A stretch of 64,000 nt of DNA from positions 2,418,001-2,482,000 of the forward strand of contig NZ_CP079737.1 in assembly GCF_019916025.1 (NCBI RefSeq), in the 5' to 3' direction. How positions within the stretch are numbered: position 1 is the stretch's first letter; the number at the start of each line of letters is the position of its first letter. Both the position numbers and the translations under genes were made by a program. The notes beneath the pieces are model-generated. The model worked only from the letters and a program-made list of their open reading frames with translations, ran no database searches and was not told where the DNA came from. This document shows positions 8,879 to 17,737 of the stretch, piece by piece. Origin of the DNA: Paraclostridium bifermentans. GTDB taxonomy: Bacteria; Bacillota; Clostridia; Peptostreptococcales; Peptostreptococcaceae.

Positions 8879-9716
8879 ACTGAAGCTCCTCTTCACATAA
8901 ATTTTTAAATTCTATAGAACCATTTATACTTTCTTTATATTCAACAATAGCTATTTTTGTATCTATATCTATATATGACTTTCCTTGATTTAATTCTAAA
9001 TTTAATTCACTTATATTTTTTTTAATTCTTTCTTTTACTGTGTTTGCACCATCAAAATCGGTATATGGCATTATAATCCCTATCATATCACTTTCTAAGT
9101 AATATCTCTCATCTTCAGATCTTGTAGAATCTATTATTATATTGCTTACACTTTTAACTAAGTTATATGTTTTTTCTTCTCCAATTATTTTTCTAATTTC
9201 TTTATAATAAGGAAGCTTTATCATCATTAGTGTTAGCTTATTTTTGTGTCGATTTGATTTACTCATTTCTTTTTCTAAAGTAGAATAGAAATGTCTAATA
9301 TTTCCAAGACCTGTTACTTCATCAACTGTAACAAGATTTTTATATTTTTCTTTTAATACTTTGTTATCTTTTTGAAGCGCTAAAATAACATTAGATAACC
9401 TTCCACTAGTCATACATATGATAGGCATACTTAACATCCAAATATAAGATATATAGTTTATATCTATATTCAATACTGTATTTCTATAAAATATTAAAGA
9501 TGCATATAAAAATATTGCTACTGATGTTAATATAAGCCCAAATATAATGCCTCCTATATATGTTGTTATCGAAATTAAAAATGTAATTCCTAGCATGATA
9601 AAATTCAATAAAAAATTAGTATTTTCTTTTGATATAAATAATATCATTACAACAATAAATAATTCTAATACTAGTGCTATCATATACGAGTCTATTTTCT
9701 TTGATAACTTATCCAT
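8868..9716 (-). CDS. Degenerate GGDEF c-di-GMP receptor, membrane-bound (YdaK/PssE type)
   Basis: This 282-aa protein has about four membrane helices (residues 10-110), a short coiled segment and a GGDEF-fold domain (about 130-275). The LTGLxN-like landmark is present (VTGLGN, 134-139), but the active-site GGDEF is replaced by ESDMI (208-212). An RxxD I-site (R199-D202) sits exactly five residues upstream of it, the spacing seen in diguanylate cyclases. It should bind but not make c-di-GMP, as established for B. subtilis YdaK and Listeria PssE, which share this length and operon position. It is the first gene of the exopolysaccharide operon, and the downstream synthase lacks a PilZ domain. 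Confidence 0.85.
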   Translation of the reverse strand: MDKLSKKIDSYMIALVLELFIVVMILFISKENTNFLLNFIMLGITFLISITTYIGGIIFGLILTSVAIFLYASLIFYRNTVLNIDINYISYIWMLSMPIICMTSGRLSNVILALQKDNKVLKEKYKNLVTVDEVTGLGNIRHFYSTLEKEMSKSNRHKNKLTLMMIKLPYYKEIRKIIGEEKTYNLVKSVSNIIIDSTRSEDERYYLESDMIGIIMPYTDFDGANTVKERIKKNISELNLELNQGKSYIDIDTKIAIVEYKESINGSIEFKNLCEEELQYDV

Positions 9717-9836
9717 TTTCCCCTCCTATTTATATTTTTTACTTAATTAATCATGTGTATATTATACTCCTTTTTTTACTTTTTTCGCGTTTTTTCGATT
9801 TTTTTTAACATTTTTTGCCTTTAAAATTTCTAAAAT

Positions 9837-9872
9837 AAAAAATAGAACACACTTAGTGTATTCTATTTTTTA
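9837..9872 (-). terminator. Terminator after the propeller histidine kinase
   Basis: A 12-bp stem with one mismatch (AATAGAACACAC / GTGTATTCTATT) and a 3-base loop lies just past the kinase stop. T-rich runs flank it on both sides. It separates the kinase from the exopolysaccharide operon. Confidence 0.7.
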
Positions 9873-9877
9873 TTTAG

Positions 9878-12800
9878 TTATTCAATTGGTAGTATTATAA
9901 TGAATTTACTACCTTTCCCAAATTCACTTTCAATATAAATCTCTCCTCCATGTAGGTTTACTATTTCCTTAGTTATCGTAAGCCCTAATCCACTTGAGTT
10001 TTGAATTTCTTCATTTGCATCTACTACTTGTCTAAATCTATCAAATATAATCTTTTTATGCTCTTCATCTATTCCAATTCCATTGTCCTTTACATAGATC
10101 TCCACTTCATTTATATGATCTTTTATACCTAATTCTATAGTTCCGCCTTCTGGTGTGTATTTTACAGCATTACTTATTAAGTTCTCTATGCATCTTTTTA
10201 TTTCTATTTTATCAAAGCTAACTATTTTTTCTTCTATCTCTGGATCTATTATCAGATCTATTCCTTTGCATTCTACATGATTTTTTAGCCTTAAAGCTTC
10301 ATTTTCTATAACCTCAACTATATCTTGCTTAGTTTTATTGATTTTATATTTTCCATATTCTATTTTTTCTATATCCATTAAATTTGTAATTAATTCTAAT
10401 AACCTCTCTGCATTTTTATTAATTACACTCATATGATACTTTAGATTTTCTTTACTTAAACCTTTTTTATCAAGCATAATACTTATTAGCTGTTCAGTTG
10501 ATGATATAACATTTAATGGAGTTCTTAATTCATGAGACAAGTTTACAAAATAGCTATTTTTTTTCTTTTCTAAACTTAAAACTTTATTAAATAATTTTTC
10601 ATTTTTTTCAATTTCCTTTGTAAGTGCCTTTGTTCTTTTATTTACCATAGAATCTAGTAACTTTACTTTACTATCATAATATAGGATAGCAAATATGCAT
10701 ATAATTCCATAGATAACCATAGCTATTTTACTTTTCCAAATTGGAGGTTTTATAGAAAATTTAATTGTTTTTTCATTAGATTCAGCTACATTATTATTTA
10801 TTGCCTTAAGCTTTAAAGTATATTTACCCGGGTTTAAATTTACTAGGTTTAATTTATTACTTTTAACATCTTTAAAATCTTTGTCTACTCCATCTATCTT
10901 ATAATAATACTTAGTATCCCTCATATTCTTATAGTATGGTAAAAACATCTCTATGCTTATATTATTTTCACTAAATTTAAAGTTAGCATCATCAATACTG
11001 TTATACCTTTTTTCATTTACATATATATCTCCTATAGATAAATCTATATAATATTTCTTCTTCTTTAGCTCTTCACATCTAAATGAATTTAAACCATTTG
11101 TTCCTCCAAAGAAAATTTCACCATCATCACTTATATTAAATGATTTTCCATTAAATTCTCTTCCTTGTAATCCATCTACTATATCAAAATTTGTAAACTC
11201 ATTTTTTTTGTAATCAAATTTTGATAATCCGTAATTTGTACTTACCCATATATGATCTGATTTATCTATAACTATTCCGTATATAGTATTATTAGGTAAT
11301 CCATCTTCCATTGTGTAAACTTCAAACTTTTCTGTTTTTGGATTAAATTTATTAAGCCCATAATTTGTACCTATCCACAAGTTCCCCTGTTTATCTTCAT
11401 TTATAACTCTTACAGAATTATTACTTATAGAATTTGAGTCATTTTCTCTCATCCTATATAATTTTGTTTTTTGAGTTTTTGGATCAAATTTTAAAAGTCC
11501 ACCATCTAAAAAATATCCTATCCAATATATGCCATTGCTATCTTTATAAATACATCCATTTAATTTATCTTCTATATTATATTTAGATGACAAACTAGAC
11601 ATATCGACTATTTCACCTGTAGATATATTTAATATTACAACCCCTTCAGTTGTTCCCAGCCATACCTTATCATCATCGATAAGCACACTTCTTATATTGC
11701 TATTTTTTAAACCATTGTCTTTATTGTACACCTTTAATGTTTTTTCTTTTTTATTGATTACATTAAGCCCATCATCTGTCGAAATTACTATTATGTCTCC
11801 TTTTCCCTTTATATCATACACTTTGTTACTACTTAGCCCATCTTTTCTCTTTATATAATAAGTTTTTTCCTTTTCTCTATTTAAAACCGTTACTCCTTCC
11901 GAATTTGTTCCAACCCATAAAACGCCATCCTTGTCCTTATAAATGCCACTTACCATATTATCTGAAATAGATGTCTTATCTTCTGGGTTTGGATCATGTT
12001 TATAGTAATTTATATTAGTCTTTGAATCAAATATACTTATACCTGAATAAGTGCCAAGCCATAGAAGACCGCTTTTATCTTCCATTATGCAAAATATTAA
12101 GTTATCGGTTAACCCATTTACATCGTACTTTCCCTTTTGATAAACTCTAAACTTATCTTTTAACTTATCGTATTTTACTAATCCCGAGTCTGTCGCTATC
12201 CAAAGGTCTTTATTTTTATCCTGTAATATGTCTCTTATAGATGAGTTTTTATCAATTCCTTCTGGAGGATCATACTCTTTTATCTTATTTGTTTTTGTAT
12301 TTACTTTATATAAATTTTCATTTCTAGTCCCAACCCATAAATTCTTATCCCCATCAAAATAAACTTTGTATACAGTTAAATCTTTTCCACAAGTATCTTT
12401 AGTTAGAAATTTTTCAACCGTTTCATCTTTTTTATCAAATTTATATAATCCCTTTTTAGTCCCAATCCAATAGTTTCCACTATCATCTTCAGTTATATCG
12501 TATATATGTTTACTTTTTAATTCATTCAAATTTTTAATTGCTGTTTTAAACTTATCATTTTTTTCATCATATATATCTACACCATTTGCTGTTGCAATTA
12601 AAACTTTACCATCTTTGTTTATTAAAATATCATAAACACTGCTATCTGATAAATTGCCATTATCTTTGCTATTATAGTAGTTTTTTATAGAATCAGTTTC
12701 AGTATTTATTTTACTTACCCCTCCTATAGTTGCAACCCATAAATTGCCTTTCTTATCTTCTTTTATATCGATAATATAACTATTTGCTATTCCTTTTTTG

Positions 12801-13045
12801 GGGTCCTTTTTTTGACCATACACTTTAAATTCATATCCATTGTAAACATTTAGTCCATCATTTGTTCCTATCCATATTCGCCCTTTACTATCTTGTTCTA
12901 TTGCTTGTACTGTTCCCTGAGATAATCCTTGGTTTATAGTTATATTTTTAAAATTTATACTTTCTTGTGCATTAGAAATATCCACTCTGAGTATCATTAC
13001 AAAAACTATAGATATAAATAGTTTTAAGTATTTTATTCTTTGCAT
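9878..13045 (-). CDS. Two-propeller sensor histidine kinase (Reg_prop, Y_Y_Y, HisKA, HATPase)
   Basis: This 1055-aa membrane kinase has an N-terminal signal/anchor and 14 copies of the IWIGTxxGLxxF propeller motif, enough for two seven-bladed propellers as in Bacteroides hybrid sensors. A Y_Y_Y domain (about 690-765), one membrane helix (about 775-792), a coiled linker, HisKA with phospho-acceptor H838 (SHELRTP) and HATPase_c (N959; VKDNGIGI; SSGLGLTI) follow. It has no receiver or AraC domain, so it is a classical rather than hybrid kinase. No response regulator lies nearby. Its ribosome site (AGGAG) is 9 to 12 bases before ATG. The ligand is unknown; carbohydrate sensing is plausible by family. 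Confidence 0.88.
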   Translation of the reverse strand: MQRIKYLKLFISIVFVMILRVDISNAQESINFKNITINQGLSQGTVQAIEQDSKGRIWIGTNDGLNVYNGYEFKVYGQKKDPKKGIANSYIIDIKEDKKGNLWVATIGGVSKINTETDSIKNYYNSKDNGNLSDSSVYDILINKDGKVLIATANGVDIYDEKNDKFKTAIKNLNELKSKHIYDITEDDSGNYWIGTKKGLYKFDKKDETVEKFLTKDTCGKDLTVYKVYFDGDKNLWVGTRNENLYKVNTKTNKIKEYDPPEGIDKNSSIRDILQDKNKDLWIATDSGLVKYDKLKDKFRVYQKGKYDVNGLTDNLIFCIMEDKSGLLWLGTYSGISIFDSKTNINYYKHDPNPEDKTSISDNMVSGIYKDKDGVLWVGTNSEGVTVLNREKEKTYYIKRKDGLSSNKVYDIKGKGDIIVISTDDGLNVINKKEKTLKVYNKDNGLKNSNIRSVLIDDDKVWLGTTEGVVILNISTGEIVDMSSLSSKYNIEDKLNGCIYKDSNGIYWIGYFLDGGLLKFDPKTQKTKLYRMRENDSNSISNNSVRVINEDKQGNLWIGTNYGLNKFNPKTEKFEVYTMEDGLPNNTIYGIVIDKSDHIWVSTNYGLSKFDYKKNEFTNFDIVDGLQGREFNGKSFNISDDGEIFFGGTNGLNSFRCEELKKKKYYIDLSIGDIYVNEKRYNSIDDANFKFSENNISIEMFLPYYKNMRDTKYYYKIDGVDKDFKDVKSNKLNLVNLNPGKYTLKLKAINNNVAESNEKTIKFSIKPPIWKSKIAMVIYGIICIFAILYYDSKVKLLDSMVNKRTKALTKEIEKNEKLFNKVLSLEKKKNSYFVNLSHELRTPLNVISSTEQLISIMLDKKGLSKENLKYHMSVINKNAERLLELITNLMDIEKIEYGKYKINKTKQDIVEVIENEALRLKNHVECKGIDLIIDPEIEEKIVSFDKIEIKRCIENLISNAVKYTPEGGTIELGIKDHINEVEIYVKDNGIGIDEEHKKIIFDRFRQVVDANEEIQNSSGLGLTITKEIVNLHGGEIYIESEFGKGSKFIIILPIE

Positions 13046-13072
13046 AAATTTTTTCTCCTAAATATTTACTTA

Positions 13073-13642
13073 TTAATCGCTGTGTAGACCTTCAGTATAT
13101 TTTAAAATCTTTTTATACTTTAATCTTGGGTAACTATCACTTATAAGTGCATAGTTCGAAAGCTTATTTCCTATCCATCTAGAATGTATTTTGCTATATA
13201 TCCTAATTGATGCTAAAAATATCCTGCAATCAGGACACGTATATATATGATGTATCCTTTTATTTTTATTTTTAAATTCAGTATCTATATTATATGCTCT
13301 AATTTTGTAAAGCATATGGCTATTGCAGCTAGGACATATATATATAGATTTATAATACAGTGAATTTTTTTTAAATTCAGAGGTATAACAGTCTTCTTCA
13401 CTTAATGATTTAATTTCTTTTATTCTATCACTAGACTTAACCCAATCTATTTTTTTTAAAAACCCTTTACCTCCAGATTCAAAATCAGACTTATCCAAGC
13501 AGTCTTTATTTAAATTAAATTCTTTTAAGTAACTATGTCCTGCATACTTTCTATTTAAATAGCTTTTGTTATTTTCTGCTATGTAATTTTTTTCATTACA
13601 GTTAGAATTTTCCCGTCTAAATAAATCAAATTTTATTTTCAT
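13073..13642 (-). CDS. Zinc-ribbon protein of unknown function, 189 aa
   Basis: I do not recognise the family. Two CPxC knuckles (C103/C106 and C136/C139) spaced about 30 residues apart suggest a structural zinc ribbon in the C-terminal half. The N-terminal half is charged and probably flexible. There is no signal peptide or membrane helix. It starts with a good AGGAG site and lies 27 bases upstream of the sensor kinase, so the two are probably co-transcribed. A Spo0A-box-like sequence lies about 65 bases upstream of its start. Confidence 0.6.
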   Translation of the reverse strand: MKIKFDLFRRENSNCNEKNYIAENNKSYLNRKYAGHSYLKEFNLNKDCLDKSDFESGGKGFLKKIDWVKSSDRIKEIKSLSEEDCYTSEFKKNSLYYKSIYICPSCNSHMLYKIRAYNIDTEFKNKNKRIHHIYTCPDCRIFLASIRIYSKIHSRWIGNKLSNYALISDSYPRLKYKKILKYTEGLHSD

Positions 13643-13704
13643 GGAATCACTCCTTTAATACTTTTTGTTATTACTACGAGTATACACTTTTTAACTGTAA
13701 GTTT

Positions 13705-13712
13705 TTGTCGAA
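13705..13712 (+). promoter_or_regulatory. Spo0A-box-like octamer (TTGTCGAA)
   Basis: The core matches the 0A box TGTCGAA. It lies in the 271-base gap upstream of the zinc-ribbon/sensor-kinase pair; a TATACT-type -10 for that pair is seen at about 13680-13685 on the minus strand. A single short site carries modest weight. Confidence 0.35.
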
Positions 13713-13851
13713 ATTAGTATTTTTTTAAATTTTTGTACAGAATTTTTTAAAAATACTATTAAATATTTAAATTAAAAATAACAGACATTATGAGTAGCGT
13801 TAAGGTTTGTCCTAAATATAGTGATTGTGAAATAGTATGAGTAAAATAAAT

Positions 13852-13891
13852 AAAAAAATTACCAATATAATTATATATTGGTAATTTTTTT
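13852..13891 (-). terminator. Terminator of the 5-oxoprolinase operon
   Basis: A long perfect stem (ATTACCAATATA / TATATTGGTAAT, extended by A/T pairs) with a 4-base loop is followed by T runs on both strands. It lies 23 bases past the pxpC stop. Confidence 0.85.
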
Positions 13892-13913
13892 ATTTATTAA
13901 GAGTTTTTAAAAT

Positions 13914-14930
13914 TCAACGTATTTCTTCACATATAGTACTATAATTAACCCCATTTAAATCTATAATGTAAATTTTTTTATTCACTACTTCAAATTTTTT
14001 TATATTGTTCTTAATTTCAGAAATTTCCTCTTCATATTTTTTTAAAATTCTATGTGCCTCATATATATCTACCTCTTTAAATTTAACTTTATCTCCTGGT
14101 TTACATTGAGCTAGTTTGCATAGATCTACGCTTATAACATTAGCTATTTTTGTATAACCTCCTACTGTCTGCCTATCCGACATCATAATAATAGGATTCC
14201 CATGTCCTGGAATCTGAATTGCCCCAAACGCTATTCCATCTGAAACTATATCTGCACCATCTAAATGCTTAATTTTATCTCCAGATAATCTATACCCCAT
14301 TCTGTCACATTCATTTGTTATATTATATACAGAGTTATAAAAAGTTTTTATATTTTTTGAGTCAAACATATTATCTTGTGGTCCCCTTATTGCTCTTAAT
14401 ATAATTTTTTTACCATACTCTTTTACATACTTTTTAGGCAAAATTGAATTTATATTACCATCAAATTTTAAAAGTTTTATATAGTCTTCATCTCTGAGTT
14501 CCCTACCTTTATATCCTCCTATATTACCTTTTATATAAGTTGACTTACTCCCCATAACAATAGGTACGTCTATTCCTCCACCAAATGCAATATAAGTTCT
14601 ACATCCATTTTTCATCCCAGAAAAAGATAATATATCCCCACTACTTACAATATAACTTCTATACATATCAATTCTAATTCCATTTAACATAGGTCCTAAA
14701 TCTCCACCTGTTATTGCTAGAATAGATTGCTCATCGAACTCTATAGTGGGCCCAATTATTAATGATTCTATACATGCTTCATATTCATCATTTCCAACTA
14801 ATACATTTGCAACTCTTAATGAATAATCATCCATTGCTCCAGAAACAGTAACCCCATATTGTTGAAACCCTATTCTAGGCCCACCTTGGATTAAGCTTAG
14901 TAATCCTTTATTTAAAACTTTAGCTCCCAT
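13914..14930 (-). CDS. pxpC: 5-oxoprolinase subunit C (AHS2/KipA family)
   Basis: This 338-aa protein is one of three proteins that together open 5-oxoproline to glutamate with ATP. The N-terminal GLLSLIQGGPRIGFQQYGVTVSGAMD, the AITGGDLGP segment and DIVSDGIAFGAIQIPGHGNPIIMMSDRQTVGGYTKIA are family hallmarks of biotin-dependent-carboxyltransferase-like AHS2 proteins. It shares one base with pxpB (ATG within the stop region), indicating coupled translation. The older annotation 'allophanate hydrolase subunit 2/KipA' refers to the same family. The full operon with pxpA and a transporter makes the oxoprolinase role much more likely. Confidence 0.92.
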   Translation of the reverse strand: MGAKVLNKGLLSLIQGGPRIGFQQYGVTVSGAMDDYSLRVANVLVGNDEYEACIESLIIGPTIEFDEQSILAITGGDLGPMLNGIRIDMYRSYIVSSGDILSFSGMKNGCRTYIAFGGGIDVPIVMGSKSTYIKGNIGGYKGRELRDEDYIKLLKFDGNINSILPKKYVKEYGKKIILRAIRGPQDNMFDSKNIKTFYNSVYNITNECDRMGYRLSGDKIKHLDGADIVSDGIAFGAIQIPGHGNPIIMMSDRQTVGGYTKIANVISVDLCKLAQCKPGDKVKFKEVDIYEAHRILKKYEEEISEIKNNIKKFEVVNKKIYIIDLNGVNYSTICEEIR

Positions 14931-15625
14931 TAATTGTTGCCTCCTTCATTTAAAAATGTATCGAACTCATCCTTTGTTATAGGTGTAAACTTTACATAAT
15001 CTCCTGCTTTTAATAATATAGGATTTTCTCTTTTAGGATCATACAATTTAATAGGTGTTCTTCCTATTAACTGCCATCCTCCAGGACTCTCTATAGGATA
15101 TACTCCTGTCTGTTTTCCAGCTATACCTACAGAGCCTTCTGGGATTTTAACCCTTGGATTATCTAACCTAGGAGTCTCTAGTTTACTATTCATTCCCCCT
15201 AAGTAGGTAAACCCAGGAGTAAATCCTAACATATAAACTAAGTACTCAGCTTCACTGTGAAATCTTATAACATCTTCAATGCTTAATCCATTATGTTTTG
15301 CAACAGTATCTATATCAGGACCAAAGTCATTTCCATAAAAAACAGGTATCTTAATTATATTTTTTTCACTTTTGTCTAAAATTTTTAAATTACATTCTAT
15401 ATTTTTTACTGAATTTATAAGATTATTAAATGTTATTTTTAATGGATTATAAATTATCATAAGAGATCTATATGTTGGTATCATCTCATATATAGAATTA
15501 ATCAAACTAGACTCTTCTATATTCTTCATTAAATTTATAACTTTTCTATTTATCTCTTCATCTATAATGTCTCCAAATTCAACTACTATAGCTTTATCTC
15601 CTGCTAACAAGTATTTCGTTTCCAT
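14930..15625 (-). CDS. pxpB: 5-oxoprolinase subunit B (AHS1/KipI family)
   Basis: This 231-aa cytosolic partner of PxpC has the AHS1 signatures: GDKAIVVEFGD at the N-terminus, IPVFYG, GFTPGFTYLGGMN and PRVKIPEGSVGIAGKQTGVYPIESPGGWQLIGRTP. It acts with PxpA and PxpC in ATP-dependent hydrolysis of 5-oxoproline, a toxic by-product of spontaneous glutamine cyclisation. The KipI homologue in B. subtilis also inhibits kinase KinA; nothing here allows that role to be tested. It follows the transporter gene by 29 bases. Confidence 0.92.
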   Translation of the reverse strand: METKYLLAGDKAIVVEFGDIIDEEINRKVINLMKNIEESSLINSIYEMIPTYRSLMIIYNPLKITFNNLINSVKNIECNLKILDKSEKNIIKIPVFYGNDFGPDIDTVAKHNGLSIEDVIRFHSEAEYLVYMLGFTPGFTYLGGMNSKLETPRLDNPRVKIPEGSVGIAGKQTGVYPIESPGGWQLIGRTPIKLYDPKRENPILLKAGDYVKFTPITKDEFDTFLNEGGNN

Positions 15626-15654
15626 AACTAATTTTATCCCCCCACCAAGTATTT

Positions 15655-16845
15655 TTAAAATAACTTCGTTATATCTTTAAGTGATATTAAACCACCTACA
15701 GCAGTAACTATTACTACTAGAATCCCTAAAATTAATAACCATTTTGGATGCTTATATTCACCTACAATTTCTTTGTTTTTAGATGCTAATAGTATAACGC
15801 CTAAGGTAATCGGAAGAATCAATCCATTTAAAGCCCCAGCTAAAATAAGTAAACTTGCTGGCTTTCCTACTGCTGCCATTATTAATGTTGAAATAAATAT
15901 AAATAAAATTATAAATTTATTTTCATGTTTATCTATTAATGGATGAAGTGTTTTTATGAAAGATACAGATGTATAGGCAGCTCCAATAACTGATGTTATA
16001 CTAGCGCTCCATAATACTAATCCAAAAAATTTATATCCTAAATTTCCAGCTCCATATTTAAAAGCTGATGCAGCTGGATTTTCAGGATCTAAACTTAATC
16101 CTTGTGAAACAACTGCAAATACCGCTAAAAACAATAAAATCCTTACTATGGTTGCTACACTTATGCCTAATATCGAAGATTTTGTTACATCTTTTAAATT
16201 CTCTTCTCCTGTTATTCCCGCATCAATAAGTCTGTGTCCGCCTGCAAAAGTTATATATCCCCCTACACTACCGCCTAAAAGAGTTATTATTGGAAAAATC
16301 AATCCTCCTGGATTTTCTGGAATAAATGTTCCTTTTACAACTTGATACATATCAGGTTTGTTTATTATAGCAACATATCCTACTACAACTATTACTATAA
16401 TTGCTAAGAATCTTGTAAATCTGTCTATTATTGGTCCAGATTCTTTTATTAAAAAAATTGCTATCGCTATAAATCCACATACTAAAGTAGATATTGTAAC
16501 ATTGGCATTAAACATTACATTTACCCCAAGCGCTGCTCCCCCCACATTTCCAATGTTAAATGCAAGTCCTCCTATTCCTACTAATATAGCTATAAAATAG
16601 CCTAATCCCGGCAAAACCTTATTTGCTATATCCTGGCCTCTAAGCCCAGATACTCCTATTATTCTCCACACATTAAGCTGTGCTCCAACAAAAAATATAG
16701 TAGTCATTAAAACTACAAAGCCAAAACTAGCTCCATATAACTCTGTAAATTTAGCTGTTTGAGTTAAAAAGCCAGGTCCAATAGCTGAAGTAGCCATTAT
16801 AAAAGCAGCTCCCATAAGAGCTGTTAAGTTTTTTTTATTAGACAT
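15655..16845 (-). CDS. NRAMP-family transporter of the oxoprolinase operon (YcsG-like)
   Basis: This 396-aa integral membrane protein has about 11 helices. SAIGPGFLTQTAKFTELYGASFGF in the first helices and GGSVGGYITFAGGHRLIDAG fit the NRAMP-like branch that sits in pxp/ycs operons. Classical NRAMP Mn/Fe carriers have a DPGN motif in helix 1; here the position reads GPGF, so a metal substrate is doubtful. Uptake of an organic substrate such as oxoproline is an inference from the operon. It lies between pxpA (14-base gap) and pxpB, the same arrangement as B. subtilis ycsF-ycsG-kipI-kipA. Confidence 0.8.
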   Translation of the reverse strand: MSNKKNLTALMGAAFIMATSAIGPGFLTQTAKFTELYGASFGFVVLMTTIFFVGAQLNVWRIIGVSGLRGQDIANKVLPGLGYFIAILVGIGGLAFNIGNVGGAALGVNVMFNANVTISTLVCGFIAIAIFLIKESGPIIDRFTRFLAIIVIVVVGYVAIINKPDMYQVVKGTFIPENPGGLIFPIITLLGGSVGGYITFAGGHRLIDAGITGEENLKDVTKSSILGISVATIVRILLFLAVFAVVSQGLSLDPENPAASAFKYGAGNLGYKFFGLVLWSASITSVIGAAYTSVSFIKTLHPLIDKHENKFIILFIFISTLIMAAVGKPASLLILAGALNGLILPITLGVILLASKNKEIVGEYKHPKWLLILGILVVIVTAVGGLISLKDITKLF

Positions 16846-16859
16846 AAATACCCCTCCAA

Positions 16860-17630
16860 TTATTTAATAACTTCACTTATGCAACACATATTTATGCCTT
16901 CCTTTATAAGCTCTGATTTTATACTTTTTACAAATTCTATAGCTTTAGGATTATCTCCATGTACACATATAGAATCCGCTTTGATATCTATGTATTTTCC
17001 ATTTATATCCTCTACTTTATTTTCTTTTACCATTTTTATAACTCTTTTTATTGCTATATTTGGATCATGCATAATAGATCCTTCAATACTTCTTGATACT
17101 AACGTTCCATCGCTATTATATGCTCTATCTGCAAATACTTCATTGGCAACCCTTAATCCTACATCTTTCCCAGCATCTATAATTGAGCTATTTGCAAGTC
17201 CAAGAAGAATTATATTTTTATCAACCTCATATACTGCTTGTGCTATAGCTAAAGATATCTCATAATCTTTTGCTGCCATATTATAAAGAGCACCATGAGC
17301 TTTTAAATGCTGTATATTTGCTCCATTTGAAATAACAAAAGAATTTAGTGCACCTAATTGATATTTTACATAAGCCTTAACTTCATCTTTACTAATCTTC
17401 ATTTCCCTTCTTCCAAACCCTATAACATCCATAAACCCTGGATGAACACCTATTTGCACATTATTTTCTATCGCTAATTTTACAGTTTTATCCATTTGTA
17501 TTGGATCACCTGCATGAAATCCACAAGCTATATTTGCTGAGGTTATATGCTTTAAAACCTCCTCATCCATACCTATTTTATAACAACCAAAACTTTCTCC
17601 TAAATCACTATTTAAATCTACTTTATACAA
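16860..17630 (-). CDS. pxpA: 5-oxoprolinase subunit A (LamB/YcsF family)
   Basis: This 256-aa protein shows the family signature throughout: [40 protein letters not shown] at the N-terminus, [32 protein letters not shown] and [11 protein letters not shown]. It is the hydrolytic-side component of the PxpABC oxoprolinase. The gene is the first of the four-gene operon. The stop of the next transcription unit upstream and its terminator lie about 65 bases away, so a promoter must be in the short gap at 17631-17695; I see no clear -35. Confidence 0.93.
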   Translation of the reverse strand: MYKVDLNSDLGESFGCYKIGMDEEVLKHITSANIACGFHAGDPIQMDKTVKLAIENNVQIGVHPGFMDVIGFGRREMKISKDEVKAYVKYQLGALNSFVISNGANIQHLKAHGALYNMAAKDYEISLAIAQAVYEVDKNIILLGLANSSIIDAGKDVGLRVANEVFADRAYNSDGTLVSRSIEGSIMHDPNIAIKRVIKMVKENKVEDINGKYIDIKADSICVHGDNPKAIEFVKSIKSELIKEGINMCCISEVIK

Positions 17631-17694
17631 ATTCTATTCCCCCTATAGACATTTTTAATTTTTATTTATTGTCCTACTTAAATTTTATGAATAA

Positions 17695-17737
17695 AAAAAT
17701 AATGGTATGACTTAATTTAAGTCATACCATTATTTTA
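17695..17737 (-). terminator. Terminator of the CotH/VTC surface-polymer cluster
   Basis: An almost perfect 18-19-bp palindrome (ATAATGGTATGACTTAA and its complement) overlaps the stop of the GT2 gene. On the minus strand it is followed by seven T. Confidence 0.85.

Noticed and set aside
13780-13851. Possible small RNA or peptide gene before the pxpC terminator
   Set aside because: Only a 15-codon frame running into the terminator hairpin; no ribosome site, promoter or conserved structure was seen.
15655-16845. Classical manganese/iron NRAMP transporter
   Set aside because: The helix-1 metal motif DPGN is not present (GPGF), and the gene lies inside the oxoprolinase operon, so a metal role is not supported.
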